Shown here piece after piece: positions 12,830 through 24,725 of a DNA stretch of 64,000 nt; position 1 is the stretch's first letter, and every line of letters starts with the position of its first letter. The notes below the pieces were generated by a model, which was given only the letters and a program-made list of their open reading frames with translations, ran no database searches and was not told the DNA's origin. The DNA lies in contig CAKAKS010000062.1 in NCBI GenBank assembly GCA_916700875.1, positions 8,939,873 to 9,003,872 on the forward strand, in the 5' to 3' direction. The translations under genes and the position numbers were made by a program. The stretch is from Sebastes aleutianus. Its lineage: Eukaryota; Chordata; Actinopteri; Perciformes; Sebastidae.

Positions 12830-13893
12830 CAGTGGTAGAATAAGTATTGAGCTGCTTTACTTTAGCAGAATTAGTGATAGTTTTGCATTCAAAACTCATG
12901 AAAAGGTACTGAAGTAGCAGCTAAAGTACTAATGTAAGTATCAGAGGCAAAAGTACTCATCATGCATTACTTATGAGTAACTATAAGTGTCAAATAAATG
13001 GATTCCTGAAACATTTAACATTAAAAAAATAAGACAATGCAACATTTAAAGGTGCTAAATGCGAGATTGGGAGCATTTCTATTGCCTCCACATGGCTCTC
13101 AACATGGTGACGGCTAAGCCGGCAGCTCACAGCTAACGGTGCTAGCAGTGAAAAACAAAGGCAACACTGCTAACAGAGGTAACGGTGTTTACCTGTGGGG
13201 GGGGCCGGAGTGTGGGTGCTGCTACGCTTCCACAATGTTGGTCGGGACGGCGTTATCAGCTGTAACCGCCGTATGAGAGCAGTGCAGAGCGGTGGCCATG
13301 AGCTAGCCAGTGGGGCACGCTCACAGGCACGAACACGCACTAAAAAGGTACGCACGGCCTGCCCGGCGATGTCAACAAAGCACAGTGAAACTCAGATTAC
13401 AACACACAGTGGCTTCGTTCTCTACTCTCTTTACATAGCAAATAGTGGTTTGCTGCAGTAGTTCTCAACCTGGGGGGGTCGCCAGATGGTTGTAGGGAAA
13501 AAAATAAAATGACATTAAAAAAAAAACATATTTTAGACTGTTTTTTACATTACATCGTCTGTAGTGTGTTTTGAGAATCAAAGTGTGCGTGCACATGAGT
13601 TTCTGGTGGAGGATTTCCGGCGGGTCCAATGTGCTTCAGACTCTGTGTCATTTACTGTAGCATTAGAAAAGCTATAATATAAAGGTTGATGATTTATCAG
13701 TTTTTCAAGATCCCCCCCAAAATCAAACTTTTGTTGTTTTCAGGGACACTCAGGTCTCTGTAGGGGAACTCAGCCTCCTCTGGTTCCCCTCTAATTCAAA
13801 CCCTAAGCAGAAGTATGAAACTGTATAAAATTGAATAAAGCACCTAAAAAAATGAAGTACCTCAAATCAGTGCTTAGTTATATTCCACCACTG
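12830..13893 (+). repeat. Composite repeat with CAGTGGT..CCACTG ends and nested pieces
   Basis: Starts CAGTGGTAGAATAAGTA and ends ATTCCACCACTG, the inverted ends of a hAT-like family rich in AAAGTACT words. Inside, 13050-13455 (AGGTGCTAAATGCGAGATTG onward) and 13457-13870 (CAGTAGTTCTCAACCTGGGG, a typical hAT start) look like separate insertions. The 8-mers flanking the outer ends do not match well, so boundaries are tentative. Confidence 0.5.
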
Positions 13894-14704
13894 TATGTAA
13901 TTGTGTCAGCTGTGCCCAGCAGCGTCTCTGGAGACACTGAAACAATGACCTAAGTTGGAAAAAAAAGTAAATTTTACTTTCACTGCCCCTCAGCACAAGA
14001 TGAGAAGGTATTTTCACTGAGTATTCAAATGGTTCCTAACGCCACTAGTTAGCCCACATCAGGGCAACAAAGCATTTAGAAACAATGATCTGCTTGTATG
14101 CTGAAAAACACAGTTTGTCTCTGTGAATCATGTGACCATGAGATGACAGTTAGCCAGCTGTTAACCCAGGTTAAGATAACCCTGCACTACTGTATGTGTG
14201 TGTGCTGTGTGAGGAGATCTATTAGATGCTCATTATGGATCAATAAGAAGACTAAATTGACAATATAATAGGTCATTTCAATTATTATAAATGATACTAA
14301 CTTGTAATTGGTTATTATGAAATCCATGTCATACTGCATGACTTATAATAAATTCCCTGAAAAGCCGTCCATCCAGCTGGTGTGAGGTTCATACGAGTTC
14401 ATGTGAGATTGAACTGTCATGCACTGTTATGCACATTAGTTCCCGTGTGGATGTGGGGGGGATATATACTGTAGGGCCTTGGTCAAATTGACATGCGATA
14501 CATTTCCATGGCAGAGTTATTGAGGAGGGGGTCAGGAGGCCGGCGTGAGCACATGGGGAACTAAACTCGCACTGAGCTCGTGCAAGCGACGCCAGAAATA
14601 CACAGCATCCCCGTGCATCAGTCTTCTTCTCATCAGTTAACGTATGGCACCACAACAAATCAGCAGCTGCGCATCAAGGCTCATGTGCAAGGCTGAGGAT
14701 CTTT
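13894..14704. other. Noncoding stretch
   Basis: Nothing recognised. Confidence 0.5.
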
Positions 14705-15050
14705 CGGTCATAGATATACAGTATATATAAATAGAGATACCGTATTGGCCGCTTCAGTCCGTTGCTGTGATACGTCAACGTCGTCGCCATACTGGGGGAA
14801 GTCAGGACTGGCCTGTTAACACATACAGGTGAACGGGGGCGCTGCTGTTTTTCTGGATAAAAAGCACTATAACATAACACTTCTCAATTTCAATGAGTTT
14901 TTTTTATACGTATGATGGCGACGTTGACGTACAATCCAAAGGCCTATGCGGCATCTACGTATATATATATCTACAGTATGCCCTCAGTGGGCCTTCCTCC
15001 CTCCCTCCCTCCCTCCCTTCCTTTCTTCCTTCCTTCCTTCCTTCCTTCCT
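14705..15050. repeat. Imperfect inverted repeat followed by a (CCTT)n tract
   Basis: 14705-14790 (ATATACAGTATATATAAATA, GATACGTCAACGTCGTCGCC) pairs with 14913-14990 (GGCGACGTTGACGTA, TATATATATCTACAGTAT). (CCCT)n/(CTTC)n runs from 14994 to 15050. Probably a decayed foldback element. Confidence 0.6.
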
Positions 15051-15634
15051 ACAGTTCAACCACAGTGCACCGACACATTTCAAAGCACGATATCCAGTCA
15101 TGATGCCCGACAAAATGATTACAGGCATGAAAGTAAAGCACGTTACGGACTGACTCGTGACTCATCGGAAGACATTCTCCTCTTTAAACAGCTGTGTTTT
15201 TAAGGGTAGAGATTAGCAGTATTTTTCATCATTAAGGAAAAAACAAGTGTTGCGTAATTTCGGAGGCCATTTGGCACGTACGCCCGCCGCCGTTGATTGT
15301 CTGTGTGTGGGACACGGGAGGTTGAATGTGTGGTGTTTGGATTTAGAGAGTGATTATATTTGACATCCTGCTAACAATCCCCCTGTTGGTGAAACCATTT
15401 AAAAGGTACAAATAGCAAGATGTTTCACTTTTTAGCTGAGGGGCATCTAGCACAATAATAGCATCAGCTGTCAGCCGTGAAGACACTGTGGGGAGAGGGA
15501 GCGCTCAGCTTGTTGGATGAGCTGTGATGTCGAGGGGGTGGTGGGGGGCGAAAAAGCACCAAGATGGAGAAACTGTGAAGAGGAGAGGAGCTGAGGGACA
15601 GAGAGGACAGGGTGAAAAGAAGGTGCCTTTCAGT

Positions 15635-15782
15635 TTAATTAGCGGTGGCAAATTAATTAGCAGCAGGATGTGAATTAATTAGTGTTCCAAAGGCAGTTTA
15701 AAGGCAGAGCCATAAGGAGCACTGTAGAGGTCCCATAAGGCTTTACAGTTTGTTGCAGCCCAAACATTATCCTATTAATTAG
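15635..15782. promoter_or_regulatory. Cluster of four TTAATTAG homeodomain-type sites (candidate enhancer)
   Basis: Exact TTAATTAG at 15635-15642, 15653-15660, 15675-15682 and 15775-15782, all on the same strand. The sequence between them is not repetitive (GCAGTTTAAAGGCAGAGCC, CCATAAGG twice). Such density in 148 bp is far above chance for an 8-mer. Enhancer function is inference; no gene is near in this window. Confidence 0.35.
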
Positions 15783-16632
15783 CAATTAAATGCTTCTTGA
15801 ATCCAACTTTCTATCAATCTCTCTCTGTGTTTTTCTTCCTCTCTATCTATTATTTTGGTCTCTGTATTAACTCTACAACGCCTTCAGTAGACAGAAGTGC
15901 AACCCTGCTGATATTTACAGTAGAAGTCCTCTTTGAGACTTGCAGCTGTATTACACATTTGTGCGACTCACTAATTTTGTTTCCGTTTATCTACACAGCA
16001 TTGCAAACTGTTTCCCCGAGGCTCTCTTTTTTCCCCAGCAGTAAAAGAAGCGAGCTCCAGTTTAGGAGATTCTTTCTTAAGATTTTTGCAAACGGAGGGA
16101 GAAGCCGAGCACTATTTGATATTCTCATTGATTTTTAAAAGCCATCTCATTTCCTATGCTCTCACTCCGGCACTTTCCTGCCGGCTGCTTTACAGCCAAC
16201 ATAACCAGGTTGGCGTGCGTGAATGGGTCAGTGCACAGGAGATTGGCTGGTTTAAAGAGTGGTGGGTGCCTGCTTTGGTTTGCGAGCGCACACAAAAAAA
16301 AATTGATGCAAAGGACTCAATCCAATCGCCTCAATTTATGTGACTCACAACGGTGCATTGAAGGGGCATCGTGGTTAAATGTTGTGGCTTTTGTATCATA
16401 AATCGCCCTCCTTTTCTCTCTCTTCTGCAATATGAAACAATGTGGGATTCACTGGATACTCAAATGGAAGTGTATAACAATATTTCTTTCGGTTAGCAAT
16501 GGCCAAAGTGATTAGATCCAATTAATGTAAAGCATATACATGAACATACAGTAGGATCCTCCAGAGTCTAGACGCTGCTGCTGGTAGTGGTGGTGGTGGT
16601 GGAGTAAAGCCTGCATGAATTAGAGAAACTCT
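15783..16632. other. Noncoding stretch
   Basis: Unique-looking DNA with a (GGT)n run near 16588-16602. The open frame at 15797-16138 shows no domain. Confidence 0.5.
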
Positions 16633-17425
16633 CAGTTAAAGCTGCAGTAGGTAGAACTGGGGCAAATATGATTAAAAAAAGTTATTTTTATAAAACGGTC
16701 ACTATATCCTGACAGTAGTGCACGAGACAGGTAATCTGAAAAGAATCATGTGCCTCTGTGTCCTCTGGTGCTCCTAATGGCATCTGCAAGATATTCACCG
16801 ACAAATAAACTGTACACACGCTGCTACAGCTATAAGGTCACCGACAACCCCACACTCACCGCCGCCACACACGCACACAGTCTGTCGGACACCCGCTATC
16901 GTTACGACACGCAGCTGACAACCTCGCAGCTAAACTAAAGAACTGAAAGGAGGTATAACTGGTGTGGTGGAGACTTACTGGGAAAGTGGCTGCATGTGTC
17001 CTCGATACTACATGCAGCATCGTGGCTGCTAACTCTCCTGACGGTGAACTGGGGACTCAGTTGTCTGTTGAGCTCATACACTGCAGCTGGCGCACCGCTC
17101 CAGGCGATGCACTAATATTGTCGGTTAATAATCGGTTAACAAGGGTCGGTTATCGGTTAAAAAACAAAAATTCGAAATTAGCATCCCTATATTGTAGTGT
17201 ACCGTGTAGCTGTAATATGAGAAAGCGTGTGATCCGGCAGCCATGTTGCGATCAGTTGAGGAAAATACCAAGCACCCAGCCCACCAGTCGGAGCAAACTT
17301 TCTAATTTTACAGCTAAACAGTACACCACAAGATGATTCTGAAAGGTGAGAAATAGGCATTACAGTAACAGAATATTGATTCATATTTGATTAGCGCTGC
17401 TGAGTGATTATTGAATGCTCTGATT
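16633..17425 (+). repeat. Copy of the CTGCAGTRG foldback family, split by another element
   Basis: 16633-16788 (AAAGCTGCAGTAGGTAGAAC to GGCATCTGCAAG) matches the complement of 62770-62908, and 17196-17425 (ACAGCTAAACAGTACACCAC, TAGGCATTACAGTAACAGAA) matches the foldback arms at 62408-62708. 16789-17195, ending AATTAGCATCCCTAT, is a separate inserted repeat related to 20045-20100. Confidence 0.7.
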
Positions 17426-17469
17426 GATAAATTCAGCCTAAACTAATAATGCTTTGTTTGTGATGACTA

Positions 17470-17910
17470 GTTTTTCTAGCACCTATAGGGGCTGTGGATT
17501 TTTTGATGCGTTCCGTGACTTTTTCTCTCCCCCCGACCCGCCGGAAATCCCGTTAGAAACTCACAAACACACTCAATAAAATCTATTCTAACCCCCTGCA
17601 TGACCACTGCTTGACCCCTGATAAAGTAGGGCCAAAGGTTTGACCCTTTTGGAACTAATGGAATTAGTCTATTGAGCACAATCTAGCTTGTTATTATCAA
17701 ATATTTAGGGCACCCTGGACGTCTAACCCCCAAAAAGGCACAACTAAACCACACTGTCAAACATTAGACCAAATTTGAAGTTCCTATGTTAAATAGTTTC
17801 TGAGTTCTACTCCGGAAACAAGGACAGAGGGAAAGATGGGCGGAAGGACGGATGGAAGGACACGCGGCGCGCTATATACCCCTTACAACGTTGTCGCGGG
17901 GGTGTAATTA
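17470..17910 (+). repeat. Unclassified interspersed repeat
   Basis: ACCAAATTTGAAGTTCCTAT then a GGAAGGACGGATGGAAGGAC stretch, a pattern seen in dispersed fish repeats. The boundaries are uncertain. Confidence 0.4.
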
Positions 17911-19599
17911 GAAAAAGAAATAAAAAGAAATAGTAGAACTTCACCCATAGAGGATTAAAGGCAAAACACAAGTGAAAATATCTCTATTGAGCCAAATAAG
18001 TTTGGGACATTGTGACCTAATTTTCTGCGAAATTGTTTTGAAAGGAGGCTTTTTCTTTGAACATCTAACAAAAAAATAATTAAATTCACATTTTTCTTAT
18101 CTCAAAAATATAATCCATTGAATCTAGTCTAGCTCATTCACGCACCTACCTGCTGAAGGTTGAGTGGTAACATAATAAGAGGTGTGTATTTCTAAAATGA
18201 GTGGTGTTGCTCGGTGCTTTGAATGCCAGCGCAGAAACACCAGGTTTCATCTTCTGTGTGTGTGTGTGAGGATTGATTTTCTGTCATCACTCAGAAAGTA
18301 CCGCTGGAAGAAGAAGTGGATGCAAGAGACTGGGAAACTTATAGAAAATTACAAGTTTGCCTCCTCGCAGGCTGACGCGATGCTCCATGCTCTATTGATT
18401 TGCTCTCCAGTGCAATTATGATAATACGGTTTGATGCCTCTGTTTGCCACAACAAATATAGGAAAAAACAGTCCGCCTCTAACATTTGTTTATAGCAGCA
18501 GCAGTGACACATGTCGCAGTGTGTACATTGGTTTGTGTTCCAGCATCTGCAGGTCATTTCAAGGTCGGATAACTGTACAGTTCATTACCCTTTTTCCTCT
18601 TTCGCCTTCAGCTCTCTTTGCTGTCTCACCCATGCTAACAACCTTTTTTTATTTTTCATATCTTGATGATTATTCTCTTTGGCCCCACTTGGCTGAAGCA
18701 TCATCCATGTCGGGGTCAGAGAGATGAATCAGTCGTCTGTTTTCTTCCTCTTTTTCCTGACTCAACCTGAAGACACGGCGCACCCTTCTGCCCCTCATGC
18801 CGAGACGTGATTGGTGGCCCTCGAGTAACGAGTCGTCTCCATGGAAACCAAGACGATATAAAAAGGGAGGAGGATGGGGATCTTTCTGAGATGAAACAAT
18901 CATTACAATGAAACGATTGTCATCTGGTGTTTATATGACCTTTAATTATTTGGAGTGAAATCTTTTATTTGATTTTTGAAGATAGAAGCAGTAAAAAAAC
19001 ATTAAGTTAGCAGTAAAAAAAACCCATTAAGGTTGGATTGAAGTAGACAAGCCACCTGTTCAAATTGTAATTGTTTTCTTATTTTAAATTCACCGACAGC
19101 TTTCCCAGGCTTACCTCGGGCTACATGCTGTCTCCCAAGTAGACAGCTCATCACGATGAGAGACGAGCGTTGTGAACTAACCCGAACTGAGCGTCAGGAC
19201 TAACAATACAGTTCCTGCCTCGAGGCGTAAAGTTGCAGTATTGTATAGCTTTTAATTCCTAGTGTGGCCAACTACTCTCTGCTGACTTCTGGAGAAAGTG
19301 AAAAGCAAGCAGTTTATTTTGTTGATTTTTTTTCCTGTCTGGATCACAGTCAATTTATAAAAGCTCAACAGGCTTGCCTCCCACATTCATGTCGCTTGTT
19401 GTCAGCGACGCGGTGTAATAGCTTACGGTGCTCTCTCTCTTTCCCCCCGGGGGTTCTCACGTTTCTAAGAAGAAATACAAATATCGCGGAGTTAATGAGG
19501 ATCAGTTGTCACTCACCGCCTCATCAGCCGACCCAGGAGTGCTACTTTTAGACACTGATAACCCTCCTGTGGCAACACTGAGGGCTCCCTTCGGGTCAC

Positions 19600-19634
<35 letters not shown>

Positions 19635-20044
19635 CCGTGTTATGTAACATCAGGCTGCGGCCGACCATTGATTCTCTCAGCTGACTGTGTGGAGTCGTGG
19701 GTGGTGCCACCCAGCCATCGACTACAGCGGCCAATGATCAATGCTAATGACACCGCATGTGTGACATCGCTGCAACTTTTACCCAACTTCCACTTTTTGC
19801 TCATTTAGCACTACAACACGTGTCAGGGGAAAACTCCGGGGCGATCGATCTTAGATGCCGTTTCCTGATCCAGCGATGCTGCTGAACTGAGTGCAGTTAC
19901 AGTATACCTCTATAGCTCTGAGACAGCAGACTAATAGGGATGTCACGGTGAGGAAATTTTCCCACTGGTTACTAAATAAACTTGTGACAACACTGGTATT
20001 ACCGATTACACCGGACATTTTACAAGAAAAGATGACAGTCAATA
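17911..20044. other. Noncoding stretch
   Basis: (CT)n at 19602-19634. The remainder is unique-looking; nothing coding is supported. Confidence 0.5.
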
Positions 20045-20998
20045 TTAGGGATGTTAATAATTAACCGTTTAACTAACATTAAGAATTTTCACCGATTAAT
20101 TCTATTGTGTTGCTGGAAAAAAAAAAAAAAGGCTGATATATTTGACTTCAGGACATCTCTGACTACATACATGCTGAAAATTAAACATTTTTAATGTATC
20201 AATTTAAATAGTTTCCAAAGTAAAAGTCTCTAGAAGTGTATGATTCAACTTTTTCCCATGGTCTAGTGCAGGGGTCAGCAACCTGCGTCTCCGGAGCCAC
20301 ATGCGGCTCTTCAGCCCCTCTCCAGTGGCTCCCTGTGGATTTATAAAAATGGAAATGAATAACTGTTTTTTGTTTACATTTTCATCTTTATTTATCATTG
20401 TTGTAGGTCTATGGTACGACGGTATGACGGAGTATTAGGGCCACATTGAGGTAAAATAAATGAATCTGAGATTTCAAGAATAAAGTCATAATATTATGAT
20501 AATAAAGTCATAGGTTTACGTGAAAAAAGTCGTAATATAATGAAAATAAAGTCATAAGTTTAAGAGAAAAAAAGTCGTGGTCTTATGAGAATAACGTCAT
20601 AATATTATAAAGTAGTAATTTTACGTCTTATTTTCTTTTTTTCTCGTAAAGTTATGACTTTATTCTCGTCATATTACGACTTTTTTTCTCTTTTGCACTT
20701 GGGCCCTCACTGCATTAGACATATATACTATATACTTAGACTGTAAGCTGTGTTATCTTCATCACAATGCTCAAATGGTTTGCGGCTCCAGACAGATTTC
20801 TCTTTTTTCTTTTTAAAATGGCTCTTTAGATAGTAAAGGTTGCTGACCCCTGGTCTAGTGTTAAAAAAGTTAACAAAAATTGCAATAAATCGTAATATCG
20901 AATCACAATACTTGTAGAATCGCAATACATATCGAATTGGCACCCAAGTATCGTGATAGAATCGAATCGGGAGATATAGGTGTATCGTCCCAGCCCTA
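20045..20998. repeat. Older repeat pieces flanking the hAT insertion
   Basis: 20045-20100 (TAGGGATGTTAATAATTAAC) resembles the end of the sequence inserted at 16790-17190. 20870-20998 (ATCGTAATATCGAATCACAA to CGTCCCAGCCCTAA) is a separate AT-rich interspersed repeat. The 584-bp hAT element lies between them. Confidence 0.5.
20269..20852 (+). mobile_element. hAT-type nonautonomous element, CAGGGGTCAGCAACC ends
   Basis: Starts CAGGGGTCAGCAACC and ends GGTTGCTGACCCCTG, a 15-bp perfect inverted pair. Exact 8-bp duplication GTCTAGTG at 20261-20268 and 20853-20860. 584 bp. The interior carries many ATAAAGTCATAA-like units and their complement (20458-20690), so much of it can fold back. Confidence 0.92.
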
Positions 20999-21884
20999 AC
21001 TGTCATTTAATTTGGAGGGACTTGTTGACCTATAGAACTTCTGTGAGCTGCAAGAACTAAACACTTTCTGCAAAAAAAAAAAAACTGCAACGGAACTTTA
21101 GCCTTTTTCTGAGACTTATGCTGATGTTTGTTTACAATAGAAACTTTAGCGGGCACCCTTATCGTTAAATGACGGTGCACTTGCGACAGCACACATTGCT
21201 TCTCTCAGTGTGAGTGAATGTGTTTGTGAATGTTTGCGTGTTACAAACACACACACACCTTCTGCAATCCTCCTCTATCATGGTGTTTATATGCCGTCTC
21301 AGAATCCTCATTAAATAAGGCTGAAAAGATACAGAGGTGCCAGGCCACCAGATCTGGGAGATTGGAGGGGATGATAATAACACTGTACTGGAGTCAGCAA
21401 TAAATCACACACTGATAAGGTCAGCCCCTGAATAATGATCAGAATAATGTGATGAGCTCCAGCCATGACTTGGCGGAGAGGAGCTCACACACACATACAG
21501 TACATGTGGAATGTTGATATACAGTATATACTGGGGGGGGTCTGGTGCATCTGTATGTGGATTTGCATGTGCATGGCTGAGCAATTGTGCCCTCTGGATA
21601 GGTTTACTAAAAAAGCTTAGTTTGGCAAGCCATGTGCCTTTCCCATTCCCCCCCCCCCAGCCAGAAAACAATAGCTCCTCTGCTAAATATAGAGCGTCTG
21701 CATTTTACCTCCCTCTTCTATCTCACTCTTTGCCACCACTCCTTAACACACCAAACACACTCTCTCATGTCTCCGACATGTTACGCTGTTCGCGTTTTCT
21801 CTTGCAATGTCATATTTTTGGCTTATGGGATGGAGGTATTGGCTACTGTGTGAAATCAACATCAGAGGATAAACCCCAATGTTT
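20999..21884. other. Noncoding stretch
   Basis: Short CA tract at 21246-21260 and G/C homopolymers at 21533-21540 and 21650-21658. Nothing else recognised. Confidence 0.5.
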
Positions 21885-22320
21885 CACTTCCAGCCGGTTA
21901 GACTGTTATCTGGTCATTAAATGGGCGCTAACGGTGGTTATAAGCCTCATAGATGTGGGTGAGAAGGGGCCTGCTACACCCACTAGTAGGTTTTATCATC
22001 GATTCAAATGGGCGATCACAAAAAGAAGGAATAAAAGAAGACAACAGTGACCTCTAGTGACCGTGGTAATTTTGACGAGAGCAAAAGCTTTCAATCTGGA
22101 GACCGGGGTTCGCGTCCCGTGGGACACCAACAACGTAGGGTTGTTTTTGTGCTCACAACCTTAAATTTCACTTTTTAAATTTAGTTCTTTTAAGCCAAAA
22201 CATGACCTTTTTCCCTAAATATACCTGTTTTTTTTTACCTAAACCTAAAGAAATTTGTGTTCAGAACGTAACATTTCATTCAATTTTACGTGTTGCTTTT
22301 AAGTTTCTATTTCAATTTTC
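21885..22320 (+). repeat. tRNA-promoter-like dispersed element, copy 1
   Basis: Contains GGTTCGCGTCCCGTGGGA at about 22108, similar to a pol III B box, downstream of a conserved head (GTTAGACTGTTATCTGGTCA, GGGCCTGCTACACCC) and upstream of a T-rich tail with ACCTAAACCTAAAG. The complement of this order recurs at 50450-50890. It is not a folded tRNA gene. Confidence 0.6.
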
Positions 22321-22329
22321 AAAGTAGTA

Positions 22330-22985
22330 GAAAACGTGTTTTAACGCAATTCTTTAACGCATTAACACAACTTGCGATTTTTAGGTTGTAGCACGCTCAG
22401 TTTTAAAGCTAGAGTGAAGATGCTGGTATTATATGAAACTAAAAAACCTAAGGGATTCATTGGAACCAACCATGTCATTCTAGCTTGTCGATTAGGAGGT
22501 TAAATAATGTTCCAAAGTTACGCTAAATGTTGGCGAGGAAAAACTGGCATGGCCATTTTCAAAGGGGTCCATTGACCTCTGACCTCAAGATATGTGAATG
22601 TAAATGGGTTCTATGGGTACCCACGAGTCAACCCTTTACAGACACGCCCACTTTATGATAATCACATGCAGTTTTGGGGCAAGTCATAGTCAAGTCAGCA
22701 CACTGACACACTGACAGCTGTTGTTGCCTGTTGCCTGTTGCCTGTTATGATTTGAGCATATTATTTTAAGCTAAATGCAGTACCTGTGAGGGTTTCTGGA
22801 CAATATTTGTCATTGTTTTGTGTTGTTAATTTATTTCCAATAATAGATATATACATACGTTTGCGTTTACATTTAAGTATTAAATACTTGACGAATCTCC
22901 CTTTACGGTTTATTTTAAACAGATAAAAAATCTTTGATTAATTTGCGATTAATCATTAACATGCGATTAAATATATTTTTTTAAG
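22330..22985 (-). mobile_element. hAT-type element, TAGGGCTGTCA family, copy 2 (ends decayed)
   Basis: Reverse-oriented copy of the 3226-3989 family: GGGTTCTATGGGTACCCACG near 22606 and CAGCACACTGACACACTGAC near 22696 match its complement. Terminal TAGGGCTGTCA motifs are not recognisable. CCTGTTGCCTGTTGCCTGTT near 22729 is a small internal 7-bp expansion. Confidence 0.8.
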
Positions 22986-24189
22986 ACAAAATGCCAAACA
23001 TTCACTGGTTCCAAATTCTCAAATGTGAGGCTTGAGCTTGAAATCTAGCAATTTAAAGCTTTAGTTTTACAATGACACTTAAGGGATACGGATAATTGTT
23101 TGACTTAAAAAAAACTGATAAATTAGCTCACATCACATAACTTTTAACGCTAAACTCCAATAACTTAACATGTACATTAGCATGAGCTTCTTGGGTTTGA
23201 TGTGTAGACCTTGAGAAGCACGCTGTAGCCATGTTGTTAACGTGTTGATACTATTAGCATGTTGACGTGTTCTGTCGTCTGGTTGTAATCACACACACAC
23301 TGCCGCTTCGTCCTGCCTTTCTCTGTGCTGTTGCAGAGACGTGATCAGTGCGAGCTCAGCTTGTCGTCACAGCAGCCAATGAGGTCACGCCGATGCTAAT
23401 AGCTCTGATGAGTGTTTTCTCGGCGCTCCACGCTCGGCCCCACTGCCCCATTATCACGCTTCTCCCCCCCCCCCCCACCACCACCACACGCTGCATCAGC
23501 ATTTTCTCACCCTGTATGCCGCATTGGCATATGCAGGAGAAATGTGTGTGTGTGTGTGTGCACGCATGTGTGTTCAGTTTTACTGCTCGGCTGTCTGTTG
23601 ATGTGCATCGATTCAGCCGCATGCCATTTGCATTTTGCTTTGCGTCTGTTGTGTGGAACCGTTCGTCTCAGTGCTGCATGACATGAGACACATGCAAAAA
23701 TGAAAGGCAGCCAATTAAAATATCTGTAAGTAGGACAGTCTCTCTCTCATCACTGGTATGAGCACAATATGCTGATGGGATGGATCTACTGTTTTTTTTT
23801 TCTTGAATTTCTTGCCGTTACAATTTTGTCTTGTTCCAGTTAGATAATAAGAGAATGTTAAATGCAACAAGCACCCAATTTAGTGTAATTTTGAAAAAAT
23901 ACTGGTCACATTTAACTGAAGGTCAGTGCAGTAATGTGGACCTAAATGAAGACATTTGTGTCATGGCAACAACAATGGAAGTCACAGTAATCTTGAAATT
24001 CCACAAATAAACGGGAATCTAATTATCAAAACTCACCTTCTAAATTATTTTAAAAGATTAATTGTGGGCTCATAATACTGAGGATACAAATGAATGTGGC
24101 TGTAGGAATTGCACTTGATTTACCTGCAACTTCCTGCAAGATCACTGTATCAGATGCTGCGTTCAATTAGAAGCACCAGCAGTTTACCT
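22986..24189. other. Noncoding stretch
   Basis: C run 23464-23476 followed by ACC repeats, short GT tract at 23543-23559. Nothing coding is supported. Confidence 0.5.
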
Positions 24190-24725
24190 TCAGTAGCCAC
24201 TTTATTAGGCACACCTGTATAGTGTAATGCAATCCAACACAACTGTTCTGCCATAAAGTAACTTCTATGATGCCTGTAATGTTTGCTGACACAGTCATAG
24301 ATGTGTTAAAGGCAGGGTTGGTAAAGATTTTAGAAACATTTTTTTTATTATATTAGTTGAAATTCTCATTACACCCTAATTGCTAGTTTCTCAAGATCGC
24401 CCAACCTGCCTTTAATTCATTTCTATGTTTCAGTATTAAGGTCATGGTGTTGTACTGGACTACTTCATATTGAGAAGTGTTTCTAATATTCTGCCCCCTC
24501 ATGTAGTATGTAAATAGGGGGAACAAAACATTAGAAGCATTTCTTAATATAATGCAGTCCAGTACATCATCTTTAACTATGACCTCAGTAATAAACACAT
24601 AATTTAATTTACACATTTACAACAACGTCACCAAATTTGGGAACTTTATGAGCTCCTTAAAAGATAGAATTTGTGGTGAATTGCAATAGATTGTACAAGC
24701 GTACCTAACAAAGTGGCCCACCAAG
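24190..24725 (+). repeat. Interspersed repeat with CCACTTTATTAGG inverted ends
   Basis: Left AGCCACTTTATTAGGCACAC and right ACCTAACAAAGTGGCCC are imperfect inverted repeats about 530 bp apart. The word AATCCAACACAACTGTTCTG is shared in diverged form with 10750-10830. It carries a small nested element at 24310-24411. Confidence 0.65.
24310..24411. mobile_element. 102-bp nested TTAA-flanked mini-element
   Basis: AGGCAGGGTTGG at one end and CCAACCTGCCT at the other, with TTAA on both sides (24306-24309 and 24412-24415). It is nested in the 24190-24725 repeat. Confidence 0.65.

Noticed and set aside
22100..22130. Possible tRNA gene at the GGTTCGCGTCCC motif
   Set aside because: Only a B-box-like word is present; no cloverleaf arms or A box at the right distance could be laid out.
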